From an uncultured Clostridia bacterium (GTDB taxonomy: Bacteria > Bacillota > Clostridia > Oscillospirales > Oscillospiraceae): a stretch of DNA of 30,083 bases. The notes under the pieces were generated by a model that worked only from the letters and a program-made list of their open reading frames with translations, had not been told where the DNA came from and made no database searches. Made by a program: the position numbers and the translations under genes. Positions 15,234 to 21,921 of this stretch are shown one piece after another; within the stretch, counting starts at the first letter, position 1, and every line of letters starts with the position of its first letter. The stretch covers positions 1 to 30,083 of the forward strand of contig CAMFZO010000004.1 of assembly GCA_946006895.1 (NCBI GenBank), read 5' to 3'.

Positions 15234-17102
15234 CTATGCTTCATTGGAATTTGAATAGATCACAAGCTCCCCCTGTACTTCATCCAGAACGGTATACCCG
15301 TTTTCCTCCAGGAACTTGACAAAATTCTCAAAGCCGTCCTCCTCCCCTTCCGTGGCATACTGCCGGAAGTCCCCCTCCGGCACGTCAAGACCGAGAACGA
15401 CATAGTCCGTCTGCAGCACGTGCTCCTTGGCGGCATACCCAACATCATACAGCGTCTCCCGCTGGGAAAGGAAGGTCGTATAAGTGAAGGTGGCAGTGAC
15501 CGGCGCAGCCTCCGGGATGGCGGAGAGGGCGCTGCGGATGCTTCGGTGGGCGTCATGCTCCCGGATACACTCCAGGGGGTATTTTATGGCCTTGGGCACC
15601 ACCCTCATGCAGAAACAGGCCCCACCGACAAAAGCAGCGGCGGCAAGGGCGATCGTCCGCTGCCGGTCCAGCTTCAGCTCCCCCAGGTTGATGGCAGTCA
15701 GGTAAAGCAGGCAGGCTGCGGAGCCAAAGGTGTACTGGAAGAAAATATCATGCTGATACTGATAGTCGGACATCAGATTGATCAGAATGTACGGGATCAG
15801 CAGGATGTAACGCTCATAGCGTCTCGTCAGCAGGGGCAGCCCCAGAAGCGGCAGCATCGTCAGCAGGATAAAATACAGCTTCTCACTCTCTACACATTCA
15901 GAGAGGGTCTTCATGGGGTTGAGAAACACCGACTGCACGACGGTAAGCAAGGAGGAATCACCGTCAAACATAAAATTCTGATACCGGTAGGTCATCACGC
16001 CGTCACCGGACCTTGCAAGGTAGCCCGTGGCGAGGAAAAACCACAGCAGGGATACCAGAAGCAGCGCCGCAGCCGTGAACAGGTCCTTTTTGTTCTCTTT
16101 CCGCCAGTGCAGGGCCGTTCTGACCATGAGCCAGAGGGCGATGACCGCCACGTAGACGGCGGCATCCTCCTTGACCGTCAGGGTCAAAAGCGCGGAGATC
16201 GTGATGATACAGGTGTTCTTCCTGTCGATCCCGTGGAACAGCCAGAGAAGCAGCGGCATCAGGAAGCAGTTTTCGTGAATATCATAGCTGGCTCCGCCGG
16301 AAAAAGCCGGATAAAGCAGGAGGACGGCGCACAGGAGCATTCTCTGCACACCGGACAGGCCGTGGTCCTTTCCGATCCTCCAAAGAGGGATCACCGCCGA
16401 TGCCATCACCGCCGCCTGAAGCACCTGCAGGGTGACCGGTGAAGGCACCAGCAGATAGAACGGCAGCAGAAGATACCAGATCGGCGACATATGTACCATG
16501 AAGTGGGACATGAGCCCGTCCCGCTCCAGGGTGGTCATCGGAAGACCGGATTCCTTCATGTGATAGAACATCTGGGAAAAGATACCGAAGTCATAGGTCG
16601 GCGTGCTGAAGCAGTAAATCCTGCTGACCGTCCAAACGCTGACGAACAGGAAAAACAAAACCGTCAGCCCCACCGTGACCCACAGGCAGGCTTTATGGCC
16701 GCTCCCGGGCGCAAAAACAGGCTCAGGCGAACTGTCCCAGCCCCGGACGGCAAAAACTATCAGTAAGGCGAGCAACGCGATACAGACGCAGAAAAGCTCC
16801 TTTGTATAGGAGACGCACAGGGATACGCCCGCCAGGACCGCAAAGATCCCGACAATGCACCAGCGCTCCACTGCCACGGTGTTCACAAAGCGGGATATCC
16901 CCCAGAGCAGGGCGGTTCCCAGCGCAGTGAGCAGCAGCATACGTCCAAAGGACATGGCCGCCAGGCCGTCCATCCCGGAAAGGTCCCGCAGCCACGAAGG
17001 CAGGAGCAAATACTCCACCGTCACCGCCAGCAGCCACGCGGCAAGGAGCTGACGGATCAAATCCGCTGTTTGGAAACGGCGGATTCTTTTCTGCAGTATC
17101 AT
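15234..17102 (-). CDS. DUF2079 polytopic membrane protein
   Basis: A 622-residue membrane protein with about 12 hydrophobic segments between residues 15 and 510 and a soluble C-terminal domain of about 110 residues. The stretch STPTYDFGIFSQMFYHMK near residue 160 is the hallmark of DUF2079, followed by SHFMVHMSPIWYLLLPFYL. The family resembles GT-C membrane glycosyltransferases in layout (an acidic loop after the first segments and many membrane helices), but no donor or acceptor is known. ATG 17102 overlaps the folA stop in an ATGA junction, so it is translated by coupling; a GAGG lies 11 bases upstream. It is an odd partner for two folate/dTMP genes, and its function in that operon is unknown. 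Confidence 0.83.
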   Translation of the reverse strand: MILQKRIRRFQTADLIRQLLAAWLLAVTVEYLLLPSWLRDLSGMDGLAAMSFGRMLLLTALGTALLWGISRFVNTVAVERWCIVGIFAVLAGVSLCVSYTKELFCVCIALLALLIVFAVRGWDSSPEPVFAPGSGHKACLWVTVGLTVLFFLFVSVWTVSRIYCFSTPTYDFGIFSQMFYHMKESGLPMTTLERDGLMSHFMVHMSPIWYLLLPFYLLVPSPVTLQVLQAAVMASAVIPLWRIGKDHGLSGVQRMLLCAVLLLYPAFSGGASYDIHENCFLMPLLLWLFHGIDRKNTCIITISALLTLTVKEDAAVYVAVIALWLMVRTALHWRKENKKDLFTAAALLLVSLLWFFLATGYLARSGDGVMTYRYQNFMFDGDSSLLTVVQSVFLNPMKTLSECVESEKLYFILLTMLPLLGLPLLTRRYERYILLIPYILINLMSDYQYQHDIFFQYTFGSAACLLYLTAINLGELKLDRQRTIALAAAAFVGGACFCMRVVPKAIKYPLECIREHDAHRSIRSALSAIPEAAPVTATFTYTTFLSQRETLYDVGYAAKEHVLQTDYVVLGLDVPEGDFRQYATEGEEDGFENFVKFLEENGYTVLDEVQGELVIYSNSNEA

Positions 17103-17638
17103 TCCGTTGTTTGCCTCTTTTCTTCCGTGCCGCTCCCAAGGGCCGCGACGTTTTGGTTTACATAATCTATGTACTGAAAGGTGACGCCGTTTTCCTCCAC
17201 AGGCTTGGAGACGCAGACCTGACGCCACTGGGGCAGCGCGTCCAGGTCGGGGAAAAAGCGGTCCGCCTTGCCGTCAAACCAGGTCCTGGTCAAAAGGACC
17301 CTGTCGCAGTAGGGCAGCAGCGCCCGGTAGACGCTCTCTCCCCCGATAACAAAGACTTCCTCCGGCGGCAGCTCTTTTACCGCTTCCAGAAGCGCCCCGA
17401 CGGAGGAATACACCTCCGCGTTTTCTGCGGAAAAGCCCTGATTCCGCGACAATATCAGGTTTCGCCGGTTTTTCAGGGGTCTTTTTCCCGGGAAGGTTTC
17501 CAGGGTCTTTCTTCCCAGAATCACCGTCTTCCCTACTGTCAATTCCCGGAAACGCTTCAGATCTGACGGCACGGAGATGAGCAGACGGTTTTCCGCTCCG
17601 ATGCCCCAATCCGGGTTCACATTTACAATGGCTCTCAT
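17099..17638 (-). CDS. folA: Dihydrofolate reductase
   Basis: A 179-residue DHFR. It reduces dihydrofolate with NADPH, regenerating the tetrahydrofolate consumed by ThyA. Marks: IVNVNPDWGIGAENRLLISVPSD (the substrate-binding acidic residue near position 26), VILGRKTLETFPGKRPLKNRRN (cofactor-binding region), VFVIGGESVYRALLPYCDRVLLTRT near residue 95. The C-terminus is about 15 residues longer than the conserved fold, with a charged tail (SGTEEKRQTTE) whose bases also carry the start of the next gene. It begins 3 bases after thyA, so the two are translated together. Confidence 0.95.
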   Translation of the reverse strand: MRAIVNVNPDWGIGAENRLLISVPSDLKRFRELTVGKTVILGRKTLETFPGKRPLKNRRNLILSRNQGFSAENAEVYSSVGALLEAVKELPPEEVFVIGGESVYRALLPYCDRVLLTRTWFDGKADRFFPDLDALPQWRQVCVSKPVEENGVTFQYIDYVNQNVAALGSGTEEKRQTTE

Positions 17639-17641
17639 TTT

Positions 17642-18472
17642 TCAGACCGCCACCGGGATCTTTTCCCGAAATTCGTGATAACGATAGTTCTCCATTTGGA
17701 AATCCTCTACCCGGAAAGCATAGAAGTCCTTGACCTCCGGGTTTACATAAAACTTTGGAGCCGGGAGGGGCTCCTTCTCCAGCATCCGCTCCACCAGGGG
17801 CACATGACGGTCATAGATATGGCAGTCGGCGATCACATGGACCAGCTCACCGGCCTGCAGCCCGCTGACCTGCGCCAGCATATGGACCAACACGGCATAT
17901 TGGACCACGTTCCAGTTGTTGGCGGTCAGCATATCCTGGGACCGCTGGTTCAGGATCGCGTTCAGCGTGTTGCCGCTGACATTGAAGGTCATGGAATAGG
18001 CGCAGGGATAGAGGGCCATTTCGTGCAGGTCTGCAAAATTGTAGAGGTTGGTCAGGATGCGTCGGCTGGCGGGATTGTGCTTCAGATCGTACAGCACCCG
18101 GTCCACCTGGTCAAACTCCCCCTCCGGATAGACGTGCTTCACGCCCAACTGATAGCCGTATGCCTTGCCGATGGATCCGTTTTCGTCGGCCCAGCTATCC
18201 CAGATGTGGCTGTTCAGGTCATGGACGTTGTTTGATTTTTTTTGCCAGATCCACAAAAGCTCGTCGATGCAGGACTTGTAGAAGGTCCTCCGCAGGGTCA
18301 TGATAGGAAACTCCTCCCGCAAGTCATAGCGGTTGACGACGCCAAAGCACTTGACCGTGTGGGCAGGCGTACCGTCCTCCCAGCGGGGACGCACCTGCCG
18401 GTCCGTGTCCCAGACGCCCTCCGAAAGGATCTTTTGGCAAGTCTCAATATATTTCAAATCAGCTTGACTCAT
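17642..18472 (-). CDS. thyA: Thymidylate synthase ThyA, clostridial PCAY variant
   Basis: A 276-residue thymidylate synthase converting dUMP and methylene-tetrahydrofolate to dTMP and dihydrofolate. The nucleophile is Cys157 in LYPCAYSMTFNV. The usual PPCH context is replaced by YPCAY, a form I recall from other Clostridia. Other family residues remain: RRTFYKSCIDELLWIW, NQRSQD (phosphate arginine), NNWNVVQYA and HVIADCHIYDRH. ATG 18472 follows GAGGGTG; the promoter is so close that the leader is about 10-15 bases. It heads the operon thyA-folA-DUF2079, coupling dTMP synthesis to dihydrofolate recycling. A thymidylate-kinase-like gene lies at the left of the window, in another operon. Confidence 0.95.
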   Translation of the reverse strand: MSQADLKYIETCQKILSEGVWDTDRQVRPRWEDGTPAHTVKCFGVVNRYDLREEFPIMTLRRTFYKSCIDELLWIWQKKSNNVHDLNSHIWDSWADENGSIGKAYGYQLGVKHVYPEGEFDQVDRVLYDLKHNPASRRILTNLYNFADLHEMALYPCAYSMTFNVSGNTLNAILNQRSQDMLTANNWNVVQYAVLVHMLAQVSGLQAGELVHVIADCHIYDRHVPLVERMLEKEPLPAPKFYVNPEVKDFYAFRVEDFQMENYRYHEFREKIPVAV

Positions 18473-18488
18473 ATAATCACCCTCACCT

Positions 18489-18517
18489 ACCATATCAAAT
18501 CGCCGCAGGATTGTCAA
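18489..18517 (-). promoter_or_regulatory. thyA operon promoter
   Basis: On the minus strand TTGACA (18517-18512), 17 bases, TATGGT (18494-18489). The start of transcription should fall inside the GGTGAGGG just before ATG 18472, giving a very short leader. Confidence 0.8.
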
Positions 18518-18670
18518 TACGCGTTATTTCCCCTGCCGCCGTGCAAAATTCACAATTATTTTACAAGCAACCCCTTGCGAACGTAAAAATACGGTGCAAC
18601 AATATGCTTACATGATTATGATATAAATCGGGCCAAAAATGAGAAGAATATAAGAAAAGGGATGAATACG

Positions 18671-19405
18671 ATGGAACTGATATTAAACCGGGAAAAGGAC
18701 AAATCTGTTGGCGTTGTATTTTTGACGCTGGAGGGTCTGTGCGCAATCACACTGCTCTTTGCGGCTTTGCGCAGAAAGCTGAATTATGTGGGGCTCTGCC
18801 TGTCCTCCATGCTGCTGCTCTTTGCGCCGTCTCTGCTGGAGCGGCTGTTCCGCGTGCATATTCGCCCCGGCATGAAAAAGATACTTATGATCTACGCCGT
18901 CGCCGGTCCTGTCGGCGGAAACGTTTATCAGTTGTATTTTACCATCCCCTTTTGGGATAAGATCCTCCACATTCTCTGCGGTGTCCTGTTCGCCATGCTG
19001 GGCTACAGCCTGCCGGACCTGCTGGAGCCGGAACACGAACACAATATTGCCTCCCGCTGTTTCAGCGCCGTGAGCGTCGCCATGACCATCGGCGTCCTGT
19101 GGGAGATCTACGAATTCTGCGGCGACACCTTCTTCGGTCTGGATATGCAGAATGACACAGTGATCTCCGGCTTCTCCTCCTATCTGCTCAACGACACCGT
19201 CGGCGAGCGCGGCACCGTTTCGGAAATCACCAGTGTGGTCGTCAACGGCCAGGAGCTGGGCGTCGGCGGCTATATCGACATTGGCCTTCGCGACACCATG
19301 CTGGACCTGATCATGTGCCTGTTCGGCTCTGTCGGCGTCTGCTGCGCCGCGGAATTCAGCAAAAAGCCCATGCCGCCGATGATCGAACGCGTCCGCCAGG
19401 AATAA
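18671..19405 (+). CDS. VanZ/DUF2238-like membrane protein
   Basis: A 244-residue membrane protein with about six hydrophobic segments (residues 15-35, 40-55, 70-90, 98-115, 130-150, 205-225). WDKILHILCGVLFAMLGY near residue 98 and LWEIYEFCGDTFFGLDMQNDTV near 145, then DIGLRDTMLDLIMCLFGS near 200, are the conserved acidic/His stretches of DUF2238 (YjdF) and VanZ-like proteins, whose activity is unknown. ATG 18671 is chosen because AAAAGGG lies 9 bases upstream; ATG 18662 directly abuts it. The promoter is unclear (a TATAAA at 18622-18627 lacks a good -35). The gene stands alone between the thyA promoter and an AT-rich stretch. Confidence 0.75.
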   Translation: MELILNREKDKSVGVVFLTLEGLCAITLLFAALRRKLNYVGLCLSSMLLLFAPSLLERLFRVHIRPGMKKILMIYAVAGPVGGNVYQLYFTIPFWDKILHILCGVLFAMLGYSLPDLLEPEHEHNIASRCFSAVSVAMTIGVLWEIYEFCGDTFFGLDMQNDTVISGFSSYLLNDTVGERGTVSEITSVVVNGQELGVGGYIDIGLRDTMLDLIMCLFGSVGVCCAAEFSKKPMPPMIERVRQE

Positions 19406-19438
19406 GCCGGGCCGCCAAATAAATATGTCAAAAAATAT

Positions 19439-19462
19439 CCCCAAATGCCAAAGCATTTGGGG
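19439..19462 (-). terminator. Hairpin with T-run on the minus strand
   Basis: CCCCAAATGC (19439-19448), loop CAAA, GCATTTGGGG (19453-19462). The T-run (ATATTTTTT) follows on the minus strand, so it stops leftward transcription; on the plus strand it can still shield the end of the DUF2238-like transcript. Confidence 0.7.
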
Positions 19463-19472
19463 ACACTTATAG

Positions 19473-19811
19473 CCAAAACTCCGCCCAGAATTATCCTATA
19501 CACTCCGGCGCGGGGATAACCAGCAGGTCATAAATCTCCCGATTTTGATACAACCTAAATTCTGCTAAAAATCATCCTATACAGCAGTAAAAATCGAACA
19601 ATGTTAATGGTAATATTAGAAGATTATCCAAGAAACTAACGGTTATAAAAACAATTTGGAGTATACATTCTTTAAAAAGCTGTATGCGTATTTAACATAT
19701 ACAATTTCAAAAAATCATTCAAAATTGTTCTGAATATTCCGGATTTTCATGAGTAATCTGTCCGATTACGAAATGAATGTTCTGTATAGGATAATTCTTG
19801 CAGAGTTTTGG
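19473..19811. mobile_element. MITE-like element with ~30-bp terminal inverted repeats
   Basis: The left end CCAAAACTCCGCCC + AGAATTATCCTATACA (19473-19502) is the imperfect inverse of the right end (19783-19811). The inner 16 bases are identical and the outer part differs by a few bases. A third, partial copy (ATCATCCTATACA) lies inside near 19573-19585. The interior is far more AT-rich than the chromosome and holds no plausible gene. No clear target-site duplication was found. It accounts for most of the 19406-19937 gap. The transposase family is not recognised. Confidence 0.6.
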
Positions 19812-19842
19812 GAATATGTAACCAAATCCGCATAAAACAAAA

Positions 19843-19863
19843 GAGCAGGCACAAAACCTGCTC
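19843..19863 (-). terminator. Second terminator downstream of tRNA-Pro
   Basis: On the minus strand GAGCAGG, 7-base loop, CCTGCTC, then TTTTGTTTT. It backs up the hairpin next to the tRNA. Confidence 0.75.
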
Positions 19864-19890
19864 ATACATAACGAAGAAACTCGAGATTAC

Positions 19891-19935
19891 AAAAAAATCG
19901 AGTGTCCATAACTCAAATCCGTTATGAACACTCGA
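19891..19935 (-). terminator. tRNA-Pro terminator
   Basis: TCGAGTGT-C-CATAAC (19898-19912) pairs with GTTATG-A-ACACTCGA (19921-19935), with an 8-base loop and one mismatch. On the minus strand seven T follow (19897-19891). It begins 3 bases after the tRNA CCA end. Confidence 0.9.
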
Positions 19936-19937
19936 TA

Positions 19938-20014
19938 TGGTCGGAGTGTCGGGATTTGAACCCGAGGCCTCTTGGTCCCGAACCAAGCGCGATACCAAAC
20001 TTCGCCACACCCCG
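19938..20014 (-). tRNA. tRNA-Pro (anticodon CGG)
   Basis: A 77-base cloverleaf with encoded CCA. The acceptor CGGGGTG pairs with CACTCCG (one G-T), the anticodon loop is TTCGGGA, and the T-arm reads CGGGTTCAAATCCCG. It has its own consensus promoter upstream and a strong terminator downstream, so it is a single-gene transcript. Confidence 0.96.
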
Positions 20015-20025
20015 AAAGCAAAACT

Positions 20026-20054
20026 ATTATATGCACTGATTTCCGATTTGTCAA
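20026..20054 (-). promoter_or_regulatory. Consensus promoter of tRNA-Pro
   Basis: On the minus strand TTGACA (20054-20049), 17 bases, TATAAT (20031-20026): a perfect sigma-A match. Confidence 0.93.
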
Positions 20055-20062
20055 GCACAAAA

Positions 20063-20090
20063 GCATATTTTGGCAAAAACTCCATAAATT
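20063..20090 (+). promoter_or_regulatory. Sigma-E-like promoter of the small protein-M50 unit
   Basis: GCATATT (20063-20069) is an exact match to KMATATT. After 13 bases comes CATAAATT (20083-20090). The spacing equals that of the candidate upstream of the Cys-tailed protein (1783-1810). Confidence 0.5.
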
Positions 20091-20106
20091 ATTATGGGGT
20101 GAGAGG

Positions 20107-20349
20107 ATGTTCTTCGGTTTTTTCCGGCGTCTGCGGCGCAAAGTTGTGATTTGTCTGTGCATCGTCGGCGCGGTTATCATATTAAAACAGGCATATCCAG
20201 GTTTGGGAAGCCGGATCGGCACATGGATCTCCGGCATGGAACGCTCCCGCGCTGTGCAAGCGATCTCCTCATTCGTATCGACGCTTACCAGCGGAGACGG
20301 TATGAAAGAAGCAGTGGAGGTATTTCGTGAAGCGATTCCATCCGACTGA
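20107..20349 (+). CDS. Small membrane protein ahead of the M50 protease (SpoIVFA-like position)
   Basis: An 80-residue protein I do not recognise. A short basic N-terminus (FFRRLRRK) precedes one membrane segment (residues 13-27, VVICLCIVGAVIILK), then a tail of about 50 residues ending in GDGMKEAVEVFREAIPSD, predicted mostly helical. The topology is a single-pass anchor with the tail outside or in the intermembrane space. ATG 20107 follows GGTGAGAGG. The end overlaps the M50 protease gene by 23 bases. In Bacillus the gene before spoIVFB encodes its inhibitor SpoIVFA, so this small protein is a candidate regulator of the protease. That is inferred from position and the sigma-E-like promoter, not from sequence similarity. 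Confidence 0.72.
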   Translation: MFFGFFRRLRRKVVICLCIVGAVIILKQAYPGLGSRIGTWISGMERSRAVQAISSFVSTLTSGDGMKEAVEVFREAIPSD

Positions 20350-20926
20350 CTATATCGAGATCAGCCCGACTTTTGTGGCCATTCTGTGCGCCTATTACTA
20401 TTTTGACCCGGCAGGGACCTTCGCACCTTTTATTACGGCCCTCCTCTTTCACGAGGCGGGCCATCTGCTGCTGCTCTGGCTGCTGGGGGCAAAGGTACAT
20501 AAGCTGCATCTGGCTGCCAGCGGCGCGGTCATTGTGACGGAACCCCTCTCCTATGGGCAGGAGATTGTCGTGGCAGCAGCAGGGCCGGTCTGCAATCTTC
20601 TCTTGTTCCTGCTGAACACCAAGACCCATCCCGTCGCCGCCTTTGTGAATCTGTGTTTGCTTGCCTACAATCTGCTGCCGTTCTATCCCATGGACGGCGG
20701 AAGGCTCCTGCGGGCGCTGCTCCATTTGCTGCTGCCGGAGCGGGCAGCCCTTTGGACGGAGCGCGGGATCGCCATCTGCTGCGGTGTTCTTCTGTTGGCA
20801 GGGGCCGGTTATCTGACCTGCGTCTGGCACGCTGGACTCTGGCCGATCCTGATTGTTGCGCTGCTCATGGTGCGGGTCGCGGGAACTACCCTGCCGGAAC
20901 AAAGTTTTTTGCCGGTTGGTAGTTGA
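20327..20926 (+). CDS. M50 family site-2 protease, SpoIVFB type
   Basis: A 199-residue membrane metalloprotease. The zinc motif HEAGH is at residues 42-46 and the second metal motif NLLPFYPMDGGRLLRA puts Asp at about 123. Hydrophobic segments flank both. There is no PDZ or CBS domain, and the overall size is shorter than SpoIVFB of Bacillus (288). SpoIVFB-type enzymes cut pro-sigma-K in the forespore outer membrane. The presence of spoIIID in the window and the sigma-E-like promoter suggest the same role. The start is GTG 20327 with GTGGAGG 6 bases upstream, inside the previous gene. The promoter of tRNA-Ser overlaps its stop codon. A general site-2 protease remains possible. Confidence 0.88.
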   Translation: MKRFHPTDYIEISPTFVAILCAYYYFDPAGTFAPFITALLFHEAGHLLLLWLLGAKVHKLHLAASGAVIVTEPLSYGQEIVVAAAGPVCNLLLFLLNTKTHPVAAFVNLCLLAYNLLPFYPMDGGRLLRALLHLLLPERAALWTERGIAICCGVLLLAGAGYLTCVWHAGLWPILIVALLMVRVAGTTLPEQSFLPVGS

Positions 20927-20951
20927 CAAAACGATGTTTACGTGCTAAAAT
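20923..20951 (+). promoter_or_regulatory. Promoter of the tRNA-Ser pair
   Basis: TTGACA (20923-20928), 17 bases, TAAAAT (20946-20951). The -35 box contains the TGA stop of the M50 gene. Confidence 0.85.
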
Positions 20952-20967
20952 TATCAAGCTATGATTC

Positions 20968-21056
20968 GGAGAGATGTCCGAGCGGTTTAAGGAGCCGGTC
21001 TTGAAAACCGGTGACGCAGCAATGCGCCGTGGGTTCGAATCCCACTCTCTCCGCCA
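20968..21056 (+). tRNA. tRNA-Ser (anticodon UGA)
   Basis: An 89-base class II tRNA with encoded CCA. The acceptor GGAGAGA pairs with TCTCTCC, the anticodon loop is CTTGAAA, there is a long variable arm, and the T-arm reads GTGGGTTCGAATCCCAC. Confidence 0.97.
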
Positions 21057-21083
21057 CTTCTTTCCCTAATATCGTTTTGATTC

Positions 21084-21175
21084 GGAGTGATACCCAAGAG
21101 GCCGAAGGGGCTCCCCTGCTAAGGGAGTAGGCGTGTAAAAAGCGCGCGAGAGTTCAAATCTCTCTCACTCCGCCA
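21084..21175 (+). tRNA. tRNA-Ser (anticodon GCU)
   Basis: A 92-base class II tRNA with encoded CCA. The acceptor GGAGTGA pairs with TCACTCC, the anticodon loop is CTGCTAA, the long variable arm has a GCGTGT / GCGCGC stem, and the T-arm is GAGAGTTCAAATCTCTC. It is probably co-transcribed with tRNA-Ser(UGA). Confidence 0.97.
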
Positions 21176-21176
21176 G

Positions 21177-21204
21177 AAAAAGGCACGCTTCGGCGTGCTT
21201 TTTT
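21177..21204 (+). terminator. Terminator of the tRNA-Ser pair
   Basis: GCACGC (21183-21188), TTCG loop, GCGTGC (21193-21198), flanked by four A and six T. A UUCG tetraloop tops the stem. Confidence 0.93.
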
Positions 21205-21208
21205 CAAC

Positions 21209-21381
21209 GAAATCCACCCTTCGGGTGGGTGAAATACTGCTTCGCAGTATGAAATACGCCTGCGGCGTGTGAAATCGCTGCGGCGGCGGGTGGATTTCTT
21301 TCACATTCCGGCGACAGCCGGAATATTTCACGTTTGCCGTAAGGCAAACATTTCACAGCGAGCGCAAGCGAGATATTTCAC
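21209..21381. repeat. Mirrored array of mini-hairpins with GTGAAAT/ATTTCAC spacers
   Basis: Left half: the hairpins CCACCC-ttc-GGGTGG, TACTGC-ttc-GCAGTA and ACGCC-tgc-GGCGT are each followed by a (G/A)TGAAAT spacer. Right half: TTTCAC spacers at 21299, 21326, 21351 and 21376. They alternate with ATTCCGGC-gaca-GCCGGAAT and GTTTGCC-gtaa-GGCAAAC, so the spacer is inverted relative to the left half. The left half is itself closed by GAAATCCACCC (21209-21219) and its exact inverse GGGTGGATTTC (21288-21298). Arms differ in sequence while the layout stays, which argues for structure-based function. No coding signal. Function unknown. Confidence 0.85.
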
Positions 21382-21452
21382 TCAAACGCCCTCGGGGGTT
21401 CGAATCCATTCGTCACAAACGCAAATCCATCTTTTTCGTACCCCATTGCCAT
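21382..21452. other. Stretch with tRNA T-arm-like sequence
   Basis: GGGGGTTCGAATCC at about 21394-21407 looks like the T-loop half of a tRNA, but no acceptor or 3' T-stem follows. It may be the relic of an attachment site or a tRNA scar next to the tRNA-Ser pair. Nothing else is recognised here. Confidence 0.3.
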
Positions 21453-21494
21453 AAGTCCACTGTAATTCTGGAAGAATGACGGTGGACTTTTTCT
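21453..21494 (+). terminator. Terminator-like hairpin
   Basis: AAGTCCAC (21453-21460) pairs with GTGGACTT (21482-21489), with an inner ATTC/GAAT stem and T-rich downstream bases. No gene ends in front of it, so it may be left over from a lost gene. Confidence 0.65.
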
Positions 21495-21540
21495 ATGCTC
21501 AAAAACCGCTTGAAATAAGGCTTTTCAGCTATTTCATGCT

Positions 21541-21571
21541 GATTCTTGATGAAAAAGTATCATCAAGAATC
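21541..21571. repeat. Inverted repeat at the edge of the hairpin element
   Basis: GATTCTTGATG (21541-21551), 9-base loop, CATCAAGAATC (21561-21571), a perfect 11-bp stem. Its right arm overlaps the start of hairpin repeat copy A. Confidence 0.7.
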
Positions 21572-21719
21572 CCGTGTGCTGCGCACACTCACATCGTGTT
21601 TAAGGCACGCTGTATCGTCTGCGACTCGCTAAGTGCCGCCGCAAGCGGCGGTTGCTCGCTTGCATAGCGCCTGCGGGCGCTTATGATGCAGAATCTGACG
21701 CGCCTGACGGCGCTATAAA
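21568..21719. repeat. Hairpin-rich repeat, copy A (long form)
   Basis: It begins AATCCCGTGTGCT and ends GCAGAATCTGACGCGCC-tgac-GGCGC-TATAAA, both ends shared with copy B at 25698-25765. Copy A carries extra internal hairpins (GTGTGC-tgc-GCACAC, GCCGCC-gcaa-GCGGC, AGCGCC-tgc-GGGCGCT). At its right edge it truncates a thioredoxin gene. Confidence 0.75.
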
Positions 21720-21722
21720 TCG

Positions 21723-21905
21723 GTGGAAGCACTGCGAGAGCTTGGGATGGATACGACCATTGACCATGTGCGGGACTTTGAAAAGATCGCCGCCTACGGT
21801 GTGATGACCACCCCCGCTTTGGTTGTGGATGGTCAGGTGGTGTCCTACGGCAAGGTGCTGAAAAAGGATGAAGTCATTTCGATTTTGAAGAAGGTAAGAG
21901 CATGA
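21723..21905 (+). pseudogene. Thioredoxin-family protein, N-terminus lost
   Basis: In frame from GTG 21723 this reads as the C-terminal 60 residues of a small (about 77-residue) thioredoxin of the redox-active disulfide protein 2 type: EKIAAYGVMTTPALVVDG (with the cis-proline TTPAL) and VSYGKVLKKDEVISILKK. The first ~17 residues, which carry the CxxC active site, are missing. Hairpin repeat copy A stands in their place, with an in-frame TGA at 21705. No ribosome site precedes the GTG. Without the cysteines it cannot act as a thiol oxidoreductase. The relatives are often next to ArsR regulators and permeases; none are left here. Confidence 0.75.
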
Positions 21906-21921
21906 ACGAGCGCGGCGCATT

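Noticed and set aside
20063..20106. Sigma-A promoter for the small protein-M50 unit
   Set aside because: No TTGACA-like box at 16-18 bases from the AT-rich -10; the sigma-E-like reading fits better.
21209..21381. CRISPR array
   Set aside because: Repeats are 6-8 bases, spacers form hairpins of varying length and the orientation flips in the middle; no cas genes are present.
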